Shown: one piece after another, positions 1 through 7,760 of the stretch
How positions within the stretch are numbered: position 1 is the first letter of the stretch
How the letters are laid out: every line of letters begins with the position of its first letter
DNA from: an uncultured Paraglaciecola sp.
GTDB lineage: Bacteria; Pseudomonadota; Gammaproteobacteria; Enterobacterales; Alteromonadaceae
Assembly (NCBI RefSeq): GCF_937123705.1
Contig: NZ_CAKZKO010000055.1
Coordinates: 62,001-126,000, forward strand
Reading direction: 5' to 3'
Length of the DNA stretch: 64,000 nucleotides
Notes under the pieces: generated by a model
The model's database searches: none
Seen by the model: the letters and a program-made list of their open reading frames with translations, nothing else
What the model was told of the DNA's origin: nothing
Program-made: the position numbers and the translations under genes

Positions 1-728
1 GAGGCACGGGAAGTATAAGCGCGATACATTTCTTCACGTAATTGACTATTATCGGCATGGGTCATTATGGGTAAATAGCTGGGAATATCTAAAGTGAATA
101 ACCAACCTTCTAACTCTTTACTTTCAGCTAACTGTTTAGCGGCAGCTAAAGCGGACTCAGGTAAACCGGCTAATTCAGCTTGGTCGATAATATGTTTTTG
201 CCAACCTAAAGTGGCATCCATCACATTATTACTAAAGCTTGAGCCTAAGTCAGATAAACGGCTAGATATTTCGGCATAACGGGCTTTTTTCTCGTCGTCT
301 AAGGCCACGCCTGATAGTTTAAAATCGCGAATGGCATGGGTCACAACTTGTTGCTGTGCCTGTGACAAATTCGCAAATTCGGCACTTGCTTCGATTTGGC
401 AATAAGCTTGGTAAAAATCAGCATTTTGACCGACCCAAGTGCCGTAATCTGATAACGCAGGTAAGCAGGCGTCGTGGGCTTCGCGTAATGCGTCATTGCT
501 AACGACAGAGTTCATATGGGAAACCGGCGACCACTTGCGACTCAATTGGTCGTCAATTTCTTCAATAGGTGCAATAAGGTTATCCCAAGAATAGTCATCT
601 TGACTCAGCAACTCAGTAATTTTAGTTTTGCAGGCTTCAATGGCTTGTTCGATAGCAGGTTGAATATGCTCAGGTTTAATGGCCGAAAATTGCGGTAGCC
701 CAGCTAAATTAGAAAGTGGATTGGTCAT
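1..728 (-). CDS. prlC: Oligopeptidase A, N-terminal part (runs off left edge)
   Basis: The reverse strand reads from an ATG at 728 with no stop to base 1, giving about 242 residues. The reading begins MTNPLSNLAGLPQF and contains a SWDNL.API segment and a WVGQNADFYQAY segment, as in the N-terminal helical half of M3-family oligopeptidase A (thimet oligopeptidase family). The zinc-binding HEXXH region lies beyond the window. The enzyme is a cytosolic metallopeptidase that degrades oligopeptides and cleaved signal peptides. It is divergent from gor. A sigma32-like promoter lies just upstream, and heat-shock control of the opdA/prlC operon is known in enterics. Identity is confident; the C-terminus is unseen. 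Confidence 0.9.
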   Translation of the reverse strand, partial: MTNPLSNLAGLPQFSAIKPEHIQPAIEQAIEACKTKITELLSQDDYSWDNLIAPIEEIDDQLSRKWSPVSHMNSVVSNDALREAHDACLPALSDYGTWVGQNADFYQAYCQIEASAEFANLSQAQQQVVTHAIRDFKLSGVALDDEKKARYAEISSRLSDLGSSFSNNVMDATLGWQKHIIDQAELAGLPESALAAAKQLAESKELEGWLFTLDIPSYLPIMTHADNSQLREEMYRAYTSRA

Positions 729-761
729 TTTTAGTATTCTTCTCGATTAAGATACTTAAAG

Positions 762-790
762 AAATTGGGTTGCACCCCGTAAATCTCAAG
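762..790 (-). promoter_or_regulatory. Sigma32-like heat-shock promoter of prlC
   Basis: On the minus strand CTTGAGA (790 to 784) is followed after 13 bases by ACCCAATTT (770 to 762). This resembles the sigma32 consensus CTTGAAA, about 13 bases, CCCCATNT. It ends about 33 bases before the prlC ATG. Heat-shock control of this gene is known in Salmonella; the assignment here is by inspection. Confidence 0.55.
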
Positions 791-954
791 AGCTAATAGT
801 TAATTTTACAACGGCTGTAATTTAATTGTTGTTACAAGGTTCTTTTGCAAGAACGTCATTATCGATTAGTTAGATTAGATCAATTGATAAATTGCAGTGT
901 TATTTTTGTAAGATAAGCATTATCTTCATTCAAATTTTTTAATTAGGCAGGCTC

Positions 955-2301
955 ATGGCAGATTTTGATTATATATGTATAGGTGGTGGCAGTGGTGGCA
1001 TTGCATCGGCAAATCGCGCGGCTAAACACGGTAAAAAAGTAGCGATAGTAGAGGCAAACGCCATTGGTGGTACTTGCGTTAATGTGGGCTGTGTACCCAA
1101 AAAAGTCATGTGGTTTGGTGCTCACGTTGCCGAAGCCATTAACTTATATGCCCCTGATTATGGCTTTGATGTCACTGTGAATAACTTCAATTGGCAAACC
1201 TTAGTGGATAGTCGCGAAGCTTACATAAAGCGAATACACGGCAGTTATGGCAGTGGTTTTGCAAAAAATGGGGTGACCCTAATCAATGGTTTTGCAACTT
1301 TTGTGGATAAAAATACTATAGAAGTTGCTGGCCAACACTACACCGCGGATCACATATTAATTGCCACAGGTGGTCGCCCTACATTGCCTAACATTCCAGG
1401 GGCAGAGCTTGGTATCGATTCAAACGGCTTTTTTGAGTTAAGCGAACAGCCTAAACGCGCGGTGGTAGTTGGCGCTGGTTATATAGCTGTTGAACTTGCC
1501 GGTGTGATGCATGCATTAGGCACAAAAACCGATTTGGTAGTGCGTAAACATGCGCCACTGCGTAGTTTTGATACTATGTTGTCAGAAACCTTGGTTGAGC
1601 TAATGGCTCAAGATGGGCCAACTTTGCATACCCACGCCACACCAACTCAAGTGACGAAAAATGTCGATGGTTCATTAACCATTGAATTTGAAAATGGCGA
1701 GGCAATCGAGACTGACTGTGTGGTCTGGGCTATCGGCCGAGAACCTGCCAACGATAAGATTGCTATAGAAAACACCGGTGTTGAGATAAACGAACGTGGC
1801 TATATCAAAGTCGATAAGTTTCAAAATACTAACGTAGAGGGCATTTACGCAGTAGGCGATAATATTGGCTATGTTGAACTGACTCCAGTGGCGGTTAAAT
1901 CAGGGCGTTTATTATCAGAGCGTTTATTTAATGGTCAAACTAATGCCCATATGGATTATTCGTTGATCCCAACAGTGGTGTTTAGCCATCCACCCATTGG
2001 CACTATTGGTTTAACCGAAGAGCAGGCCAAGCAAGAATACGGTGCCGATAACATTACAGTGTATAACTCAGGTTTTGCGGCTATGTACACAGCGGTCACT
2101 AAGCATAGGCAAATGACGCGTATGAAGTTAATTTGTGCCGGTGACACGCAAAAAGTAGTAGGTTTACACGGCATTGGCGCTGGCATGGACGAAATTCTGC
2201 AAGGTTTTGGTGTGGCCATGAAAATGGGCGCAACAAAAGCCGATTTTGATTCATGTGTGGCCATCCACCCAACCAGTGGCGAAGAGTTTGTTACCATGTA
2301 G
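955..2301 (+). CDS. gor: Glutathione-disulfide reductase
   Basis: This is a cytosolic FAD flavoenzyme that reduces glutathione disulfide with NADPH. The 448-residue protein has the N-terminal FAD motif GGGSGG (residues 10-15) and the redox-active pair Cys41/Cys46 in [13 protein letters not shown]. The NADPH-binding Rossmann motif [10 protein letters not shown] lies near 170, with downstream basic residues ([12 protein letters not shown]) typical of NADPH rather than NADH use. The C-terminal [11 protein letters not shown] supplies the catalytic His438/Glu443 dyad. Length equals that of enteric Gor. The ATG at 955 follows a GCAGG ribosome site. It is divergent from prlC. Very secure. Confidence 0.97.
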   Translation: MADFDYICIGGGSGGIASANRAAKHGKKVAIVEANAIGGTCVNVGCVPKKVMWFGAHVAEAINLYAPDYGFDVTVNNFNWQTLVDSREAYIKRIHGSYGSGFAKNGVTLINGFATFVDKNTIEVAGQHYTADHILIATGGRPTLPNIPGAELGIDSNGFFELSEQPKRAVVVGAGYIAVELAGVMHALGTKTDLVVRKHAPLRSFDTMLSETLVELMAQDGPTLHTHATPTQVTKNVDGSLTIEFENGEAIETDCVVWAIGREPANDKIAIENTGVEINERGYIKVDKFQNTNVEGIYAVGDNIGYVELTPVAVKSGRLLSERLFNGQTNAHMDYSLIPTVVFSHPPIGTIGLTEEQAKQEYGADNITVYNSGFAAMYTAVTKHRQMTRMKLICAGDTQKVVGLHGIGAGMDEILQGFGVAMKMGATKADFDSCVAIHPTSGEEFVTM

Positions 2302-2310
2302 AAATTACTG

Positions 2311-2352
2311 AGCCTCAACACATTTTTGTTCAAACAATAATGTGTTGAGGCT
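2311..2352. repeat. 14-bp perfect inverted repeat after gor
   Basis: Arms 2311-2324 (AGCCTCAACACATT) and 2339-2352 are perfectly complementary, with further pairing inside the 14-base loop. It begins 10 bases after the gor stop codon. The 3' side lacks a T tract (GCTATAGTCTTG), so it may act as a transcript-end stabiliser or a weak terminator rather than a canonical intrinsic terminator. Confidence 0.6.
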
Positions 2353-2405
2353 GCTATAGTCTTGATAATTAAACGTAGCAATACTCAAATTGATTAGGAA
2401 TGACT

Positions 2406-3989
2406 ATGTCAGACGAAGCAAGTACCGCACATCAAGACATTGCCACTGATTCAACCCAAACCGTTAGCCCTCCGACATTAACCCCAGTTTCCCTCGATCA
2501 AAGAATCAACGCTTTAGATATTTTGCGCGGTTTTGCCTTGATGGGCATTTTACTGATGAATATAGAATGGTTTGGCCGGCCTATAGGTGAAATTAGTACC
2601 TTCAATTTGGAATTAACTGGCCTTGACCATGCCGCTGGATGGTTAATTCGCTGCTTTGTCGAAGGCAAGTTTTATAAACTTTTTGCGCTGTTGTTTGGCA
2701 TGGGCTTTGCGGTGATGTTAACCCAAGCTATGCGTAAAGACAGGCCATTTGGAGCCTGGTTTACTCGCAGAATGTTGGTGTTGTTTGTGTTTGGCTTAGC
2801 GCATATGTTTTTTCTATGGCAAGGGGATATTCTGCACGACTACGCATTAGCAGGCTTATTATTGTTGGGCTTAATTTATTTACTCCGTAAAAAACGCTTT
2901 GAAAAATACAACAATCCCAATTCGATATTAAAGTTAGCCTTGTGGTGGTTATGTGTTCCTATGCTAATGGCGACTTTAGCTGGTGTAGGATTTGGCGCTT
3001 TTGTTGACCGTCAATCGTTAACCGAACAATGGCAAAAAAGCCAAGTTGTAAGAGGATTAGTGTCGCAACTTGAGACAGACGCGGCTGAAAATAAAGCCTC
3101 TCCAGAAGGACCTCAAGATGAGCTTCTGGCAGATTCAGCTGATGTTTTATTAGAGGCAGGCGAGGCAGACGAAGCAGAAGAGGCAGAAACCACCCCAGAC
3201 CTTGCCCAAGACAATACAGATGCCGCTGAACAACAAGACGAGCCCAAAGCTGAAGAAGAACAAACGCCTCAAGAGCAAGCACAAGAGATATTCGAATATG
3301 AGCAAGAGCTGGCTCAAAATTCGGCTAATGAAATAGCGGCCCTTAAAGACGGCACTTATTGGCAAGCAACTGTGTTTAGAACAAAAGCATCGATAGAGTG
3401 GTTGGCTTTTTCACCTTTTTTCGCACTGACTATGTTAATGCCAATATTTTTATTGGGCTATTGGTTGGTGATATCGGGCGCCATCAAAAATCATGTACAA
3501 CACCCTAAATTATTTGGTTATATGGCCCGTATTGGGCTAGGAGTGGGTTTGTTTATCACAGTAGGCGGCTTGTCGATTATGGGGCATCCAGCGGTGAAGC
3601 AGGTTATGCCGCTGCAAGGTGTAGGTAATGTGCTGTTTATGGGCGGGCAGTTTTTTATGGCCGCCGGTTATCTTGGGATGGTGATCAGGTTACTCGACTC
3701 ACCTAAGTGGTATAACTGGTTAGTGAAACTTGCCCCCATGGGGCGTATGGCGTTAACGAATTACATTATGCACTCGGTTATCGCGACCAGCATATTTTAT
3801 GGCTATGCAGGCGGTTTGTACGGTGACATATCCCGTGCGCCGCAAATGCTGATTGTGCTGGCGATACTGGCAATACAAATTCCCTTGTCTAGCTGGTGGT
3901 TAACCCATTTTCAATTTGGCCCGTTGGAATGGTTATGGCGTTCTTTAACCTATAAAAAGTGGCAGGCTTTTAGAGTGGCACCCCACTAG
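2406..3989 (+). CDS. DUF418 family inner-membrane protein with acidic insert
   Basis: The protein resembles the YeiB/DUF418 family, whose biochemical role is unknown. After a polar N-terminus come DQRINALDILRGFALMGILLMN, which is the family's opening motif, and several hydrophobic helices. The C-terminal half carries the DUF418 block (PMGRMALTNYIMHSV, then FGPLEWLWRSLTY). Unusually, residues about 220-312 form a long region rich in Glu, Asp, Ala and Gln between two membrane segments. The first ATG (2400) lies directly against AGGA, so the ATG at 2406 is the better start. The stop codon overlaps by four bases the end of the convergent gene. Family is confident, function unknown. Confidence 0.85.
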   Translation: MSDEASTAHQDIATDSTQTVSPPTLTPVSLDQRINALDILRGFALMGILLMNIEWFGRPIGEISTFNLELTGLDHAAGWLIRCFVEGKFYKLFALLFGMGFAVMLTQAMRKDRPFGAWFTRRMLVLFVFGLAHMFFLWQGDILHDYALAGLLLLGLIYLLRKKRFEKYNNPNSILKLALWWLCVPMLMATLAGVGFGAFVDRQSLTEQWQKSQVVRGLVSQLETDAAENKASPEGPQDELLADSADVLLEAGEADEAEEAETTPDLAQDNTDAAEQQDEPKAEEEQTPQEQAQEIFEYEQELAQNSANEIAALKDGTYWQATVFRTKASIEWLAFSPFFALTMLMPIFLLGYWLVISGAIKNHVQHPKLFGYMARIGLGVGLFITVGGLSIMGHPAVKQVMPLQGVGNVLFMGGQFFMAAGYLGMVIRLLDSPKWYNWLVKLAPMGRMALTNYIMHSVIATSIFYGYAGGLYGDISRAPQMLIVLAILAIQIPLSSWWLTHFQFGPLEWLWRSLTYKKWQAFRVAPH

Positions 3990-4819
3990 GCGCTCAACTT
4001 TACATCGAGCTTATGTTTTAGGCGTTGCTGCATAAAGTTATTCGCGGCCCAAACATCTGTTAAAGGTTGTTGGGTTTGCGGATGCACATGAGCGTAAGGA
4101 AAGGGGCCGAATTCTGGGGTGATGGTGAAGCGCTTTTGGCCTCTCTGCGCTGCGATATCAAACACTTTTTGCCAAAGCCCTAGATGATTTTCTAAATGTT
4201 CTGCCCATAATTCATCTTGAGGATCGGTGACCTGTGGTCCTTCTTCAAAGCCTACTCGCGCATGAATATGCTGCACATGAGGGAAAATAGCGTCTAAGCG
4301 AGCTTGTTGGTCTCTTAAATCTGACTCATGCACCACCATCCAGTGGCTGATATCTAAATTCAATTTTAATTCGGGTAAGGCTTGTATGATTTTTTCGGTA
4401 TCGAAGGTACTAAATGTTGGCCTAAATCTATGGGTTTCGTGAGTGATAGCGATGCCGTATTTTTGCTCCAATTTTAGGGCGTGCTCAAAGAGTGTTAGGT
4501 TTTCTTCTAGGGTAAAAATATCGCGCCCAGTATGGGAGTTAATCAATACAGGCGAGAACTCAACGGCCTGTGCTATTTGAGCGGTCATACTTTTTAGATG
4601 GGCCGCTATATCGTCACCTTGTGTGGCAATACCGGTAATAATATTGAGGCCATGTTCGCCATGGACTTTTAGGGTGGTATCGATATCAATGCCATAAAAA
4701 GGCAAGAACAACTCGCTACCTTGATAACCATCGTTTTTGGTGCGTGTGAGTAACTCACTCAGTTCTTGCGGGTTATTGCAGCTGGCTTCCCAAAATGACT
4801 TATGAAAATGTAATTCCAT
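3986..4819 (-). CDS. Sugar phosphate isomerase/epimerase-like TIM-barrel protein
   Basis: The 277-residue protein looks like a xylose-isomerase-type TIM barrel (AP endonuclease family 2 fold). Visible candidate metal ligands are Glu/His in AITHETHRFRP and Asp/His in LNLDISHWMVVHE, followed by HIHARVGFEEGPQV and ITPEFGPFPYAH, which are barrel-end motifs seen in sugar isomerases and epimerases. There is no signal peptide, so it is probably cytosolic. It is transcribed toward the DUF418 gene and its substrate cannot be read from the context. Similar proteins are annotated simply as sugar phosphate isomerases/epimerases. Confidence 0.75.
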   Translation of the reverse strand: MELHFHKSFWEASCNNPQELSELLTRTKNDGYQGSELFLPFYGIDIDTTLKVHGEHGLNIITGIATQGDDIAAHLKSMTAQIAQAVEFSPVLINSHTGRDIFTLEENLTLFEHALKLEQKYGIAITHETHRFRPTFSTFDTEKIIQALPELKLNLDISHWMVVHESDLRDQQARLDAIFPHVQHIHARVGFEEGPQVTDPQDELWAEHLENHLGLWQKVFDIAAQRGQKRFTITPEFGPFPYAHVHPQTQQPLTDVWAANNFMQQRLKHKLDVKLSA

Positions 4820-4849
4820 TGGCTTGTTTTCCTAAATTATCGCGCGGAT

Positions 4850-4882
4850 ATAAAAATGCCGCTCATACTTGAACGGCATTTT
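4850..4882 (-). terminator. Intrinsic terminator of hslVU
   Basis: On the minus strand AAAATGCCG (4882 to 4874) pairs with CGGCATTTT (4861 to 4853) around a 12-base loop, and is followed by TATATCC, making a T-rich 3' side. It lies just after the hslU stop codon at 4900. Confidence 0.7.
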
Positions 4883-4899
4883 AAATAAAACTTGGTCGG

Positions 4900-6231
4900 T
4901 TATAAGATAAAACGGCTTAAATCTTCATCATCCACCAACATTTCTAAATGGTCGTTAACGTATTTGGCATCGACGACTAATGCTTCGCCGCTTTTTTCAG
5001 AGGCATCGTAAGAGATCTCTTCCATGAGTTTTTCCATCACAGTGTGCAAACGTCTGGCACCGATGTTTTCAGTACGTTCGTTGACTTGCCATGCCGCCTG
5101 AGCGATACGCTCAATGCCTTCTTCGGTAAAAGACACCTCTACACCTTCGGTTTTAAGCAAGGCAACATATTGCTCGGTAAGTGAGGCGTTTGGCTCGGTT
5201 AAAATACGTACAAAGTCATGCGCCGTGAGTGCGGCTAGTTCAACTCTAATTGGTAATCGGCCTTGTAATTCTGGGATCAAATCAGACGGTTTGCTCATTT
5301 GAAACGCGCCAGAGGCAATAAACAAGATATGGTCGGTTTTCACCATGCCATGTTTAGTCGACACAGTTGAGCCTTCAACTAGTGGTAATAAGTCGCGCTG
5401 CACACCTTCACGGGATACATCACCACCGCTATTAGAGCCTTCGCGCTTACAGATTTTGTCGATTTCATCTATAAACACAATGCCGTTTTGTTCAAGTGAT
5501 TCGATAGCTGTTTGTTTTAAGTCTTCTTGATTCACTAATTTTGCGGCTTCTTCTTCAACCAATATTTTAAAGGCTTCTTTTACCTTGAGTTTTTTCTTCT
5601 TCTTTTCTTTGCCAGACAGGTTTTGAAACATGCCCTGAAGTTGGTTGGTCATTTCTTCCATACCAGGAGGCGCCATAATTTCTACGCCTACTTGGGGAGC
5701 GGCGACATCGAGTTCGATTTCTTTGTCGTCGAGCTGGCCTTCACGGAATTTTTTACGGAACACTTGTCTGGTGCCTTTGTCCTGCGGCTCTTCTTTTTCA
5801 CCAAAAGCATTTTCTGGCGGGGGCAACAAGGCATCTAAAATACGCTCTTCGGCGGCTTCTTCAGCGCGGAATTTCACTTTGCCTGTGGCTTGTTCTTTGG
5901 TCATTTTTACTGCGATATCGGCTAAGTCGCGAATAATGGTTTCGACTTCTTTGCCTACATAGCCCACTTCGGTAAATTTGGTGGCTTCCACTTTAATAAA
6001 AGGTGCATTGGCGAGTTTAGCCAAACGGCGGGCGATTTCGGTTTTACCTACACCTGTTGGGCCAATCATCAGGATATTTTTAGGGGTCACTTCTTGGCGC
6101 AGCTCTAGTTCAAGCTGCATTCTACGCCAGCGATTTCTAAGGGCGATAGACACCGCGCGTTTGGCATCTTGTTGGCCAATAATATGACTGTCCAATTCGT
6201 GGACGATTTCTCTTGGGGTCATTTCTGACAT
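4900..6231 (-). CDS. hslU: HslU ATPase subunit of the HslUV protease
   Basis: HslU is the AAA+ hexameric unfoldase that feeds substrates to the HslV peptidase. Starting at [14 protein letters not shown] (ATG at 6231, preceded by AAGGT), the protein is 443 residues, the same as E. coli HslU. Walker A is GPTGVGKT at 57-64. The I-domain (about 110-240) contains [11 protein letters not shown]. Walker B is [11 protein letters not shown], and the C-terminal sensor region has [14 protein letters not shown]. It ends in LSRFIL, which fits the C-terminal tail that docks into HslV. A longer reading frame extends upstream of 6231 but lacks homology. It follows hslV by about 70 bases. Confidence 0.98.
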   Translation of the reverse strand: MSEMTPREIVHELDSHIIGQQDAKRAVSIALRNRWRRMQLELELRQEVTPKNILMIGPTGVGKTEIARRLAKLANAPFIKVEATKFTEVGYVGKEVETIIRDLADIAVKMTKEQATGKVKFRAEEAAEERILDALLPPPENAFGEKEEPQDKGTRQVFRKKFREGQLDDKEIELDVAAPQVGVEIMAPPGMEEMTNQLQGMFQNLSGKEKKKKKLKVKEAFKILVEEEAAKLVNQEDLKQTAIESLEQNGIVFIDEIDKICKREGSNSGGDVSREGVQRDLLPLVEGSTVSTKHGMVKTDHILFIASGAFQMSKPSDLIPELQGRLPIRVELAALTAHDFVRILTEPNASLTEQYVALLKTEGVEVSFTEEGIERIAQAAWQVNERTENIGARRLHTVMEKLMEEISYDASEKSGEALVVDAKYVNDHLEMLVDDEDLSRFIL

Positions 6232-6300
6232 AAATAAGACCTTATAATTCGGGGTAGTTGACCAGCGAACATTATGAACTGCGCCAGTCATAAAAATTGG

Positions 6301-6825
6301 TTAATAATCAATTGTTTCAATAGTTTGACTATGGTTGGTAAACACACAAATGTCACCGGCTATGGTCAAGCTTTTCTCGGCAATCTCTTGAGCCGACAAT
6401 TCAGTATTGGCGAGTAAGGCCATGGCTGATGCTTGAGCAAAGTTGCCTCCTGAGCCAATCGCAATTAAGTCATTTTCTGGCTGTACTACATCGCCGTTAC
6501 CGGTAATGATAAAAGAGGCGGTTTCGTCAGCTACGGCTAATAAGGCTTCAAGTTTGCGTAACATGCGATCGGTACGCCAATCTTTGGCGAGTTCAACGGC
6601 AGCGCGGGTTAGGTTGCCTTGATGAATCTCAAGTTTAGACTCAAAACGTTCAAACAAGGTGAATGCGTCGGCCGTGCCGCCAGCAAATCCTGCCAGTACT
6701 TTGTTGTTATATAAACGCCGCACTTTTTTGGCGTTGCCTTTCATAACAGTGTTGCCAAGTGAGACTTGGCCATCACCGGCTATTACGACTTGATTGTTGC
6801 GGCGTACAGATACAATGGTAGTCAC
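6301..6825 (-). CDS. hslV: HslV peptidase subunit of the HslUV protease
   Basis: HslV is the proteasome-like threonine peptidase. The GTG start at 6825 is chosen because it is preceded by GAAGGA and gives (M)TTIVSVRR, in which Thr becomes the N-terminal nucleophile after methionine removal. An upstream ATG at 6870 would bury that Thr and cannot be right. The protein is 174 residues, close to the usual length. It has [22 protein letters not shown], split between conserved Gly and Lys33-region residues, and [19 protein letters not shown]. It is followed by hslU, as in other proteobacteria, and preceded by ftsN. Confidence 0.97.
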   Translation of the reverse strand: MTTIVSVRRNNQVVIAGDGQVSLGNTVMKGNAKKVRRLYNNKVLAGFAGGTADAFTLFERFESKLEIHQGNLTRAAVELAKDWRTDRMLRKLEALLAVADETASFIITGNGDVVQPENDLIAIGSGGNFAQASAMALLANTELSAQEIAEKSLTIAGDICVFTNHSQTIETIDY

Positions 6826-6935
6826 GAAAATTCCTTCAATATCCAAAGACAAACAATGGTGTGGTGCCAAATGCTGTCAAAGCTAAGAGTGGGCGGTTGT
6901 TACTAAATATAAAGTAACCATGCCAGATGCATTAG

Positions 6936-6963
6936 ATGTGGGGAGGGATCTTTTTTTTTCAAG
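6936..6963 (-). promoter_or_regulatory. Sigma32-like heat-shock promoter of hslVU
   Basis: On the minus strand CTTGAAA (6963 to 6957) is separated by 13 bases from CCCCACAT (6943 to 6936). This closely matches the sigma32 consensus. hslVU is a classical heat-shock operon, and the predicted start would give a leader of about 100 bases before the hslV GTG. Confidence 0.75.
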
Positions 6964-6989
6964 CCGTAAGTGGGGGGCTCACGGCTTGA
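6959..6989. repeat. Hairpin overlapping the hslVU -35 element
   Basis: TCAAGCCGT (6959-6967) pairs with ACGGCTTGA (6981-6989), with a GC-rich interior. It lies 30 bases downstream of the ftsN stop. On the minus strand it is followed by A9, not T, so it is not a standard terminator. Its distal arm contains part of the CTTGAAA -35 box. Confidence 0.6.
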
Positions 6990-7018
6990 TATGTGTTGTG
7001 GAATGTAAAATAGTGTTG

Positions 7019-7573
7019 CTACAGATTCCAGTTCCAAATTTTACAACCATTAACTTTTGCACGTTGTAAGGTGTGGCGGTCTTTTTCAGCGCCTCGTTTA
7101 CTATCATAAGGCCCAAGAATAACGCGGTACCAAATACCTGAAGAGCCTTTGCTTGACCTCACTTGGGCCTCTAAGCCTTGAAACGCGATCCTTGCTTTAA
7201 GTTCTTGTGCTTGGTGATTTTTTCTAAAAGATCCACATTGAATTAAGCGGCGCACTGTGGGTTGATCTTGCTCTTTATGCTCAATCTCTACAGTGAATTC
7301 TGGCAAACTTTTGATAAATTCCCATTCTTCCTCGGGGATCTCTGGCAGTGAGTTTTCTTCATTGCTGGTTTGCGCACCACTTGTAGATTTCACTGTAGTT
7401 TGTTCGTTTGATTGGTTTTCAGGGGCTGAACCCTTAATACTCCATAAAAAATAGCCAAACCCTGCCACTAAGGTAAGGGTGATAATAATCCGTAACCAAG
7501 GTAGAGATATTTTCGCTGGAGGAGGAGCGGGTTTTTTACTGCGGCCCCGAGCCACGTAATCTTTGTGTGCCAT
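7019..7573 (-). CDS. ftsN: FtsN-like SPOR-domain cell division protein
   Basis: FtsN is a bitopic divisome protein that activates septal peptidoglycan synthesis and binds denuded glycan through SPOR. The 184-residue protein has a short basic cytoplasmic N-terminus (MAHKDYVARGRSKKPAPPP), one membrane helix at about 27-46, a low-complexity linker, and a C-terminal SPOR domain at about 105-184 (IQCGSFRKNHQAQELKARIA, then WYRVILGPYDSKRGAEK). It is shorter than E. coli FtsN (319), as in many Alteromonadales. Position immediately upstream of hslVU matches the conserved ftsN-hslV-hslU order. Confidence 0.9.
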   Translation of the reverse strand: MAHKDYVARGRSKKPAPPPAKISLPWLRIIITLTLVAGFGYFLWSIKGSAPENQSNEQTTVKSTSGAQTSNEENSLPEIPEEEWEFIKSLPEFTVEIEHKEQDQPTVRRLIQCGSFRKNHQAQELKARIAFQGLEAQVRSSKGSSGIWYRVILGPYDSKRGAEKDRHTLQRAKVNGCKIWNWNL

Positions 7574-7717
7574 GCTATCAAATGTACTACTTAGAAAACT
7601 AGAGGCGTGATTCTACATTGCTTGAGCAATTCATCAATTAGAATATCAAACCGAAAATTTAGTGCTGATGATTATTAATATACAAGGCTATAAATTTTTA
7701 TAGTGTTTAGTTTGCTT

Positions 7718-7754
7718 GTAGATAGTGGGCAAATCGTTTTTGCCCACTATCTAC
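7718..7754. repeat. 16-bp perfect hairpin after the PKD lipoprotein gene
   Basis: GTAGATAGTGGGCAAA (7718-7733) pairs perfectly with 7739-7754 around a 5-base loop. It starts 6 bases beyond the stop codon of the leftward PKD gene. No T tract follows on the minus strand (AAGCAAAC). It is probably a transcript-end structure. Confidence 0.65.
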
Positions 7755-7760
7755 AGAAAA

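Noticed and set aside
1956..2381. Reverse-strand open frame of 141 codons over the 3' end of gor
   Set aside because: It is the shadow of gor, which has full-length conserved motifs; its translation shows no family signature.
6951..6989. Run of nine T next to the hairpin after ftsN, read as an intrinsic terminator
   Set aside because: On the strand of ftsN the run is A after the stem, and on the other strand the T run comes before the stem. It is better explained as the spacer of the hslVU sigma32-like promoter.
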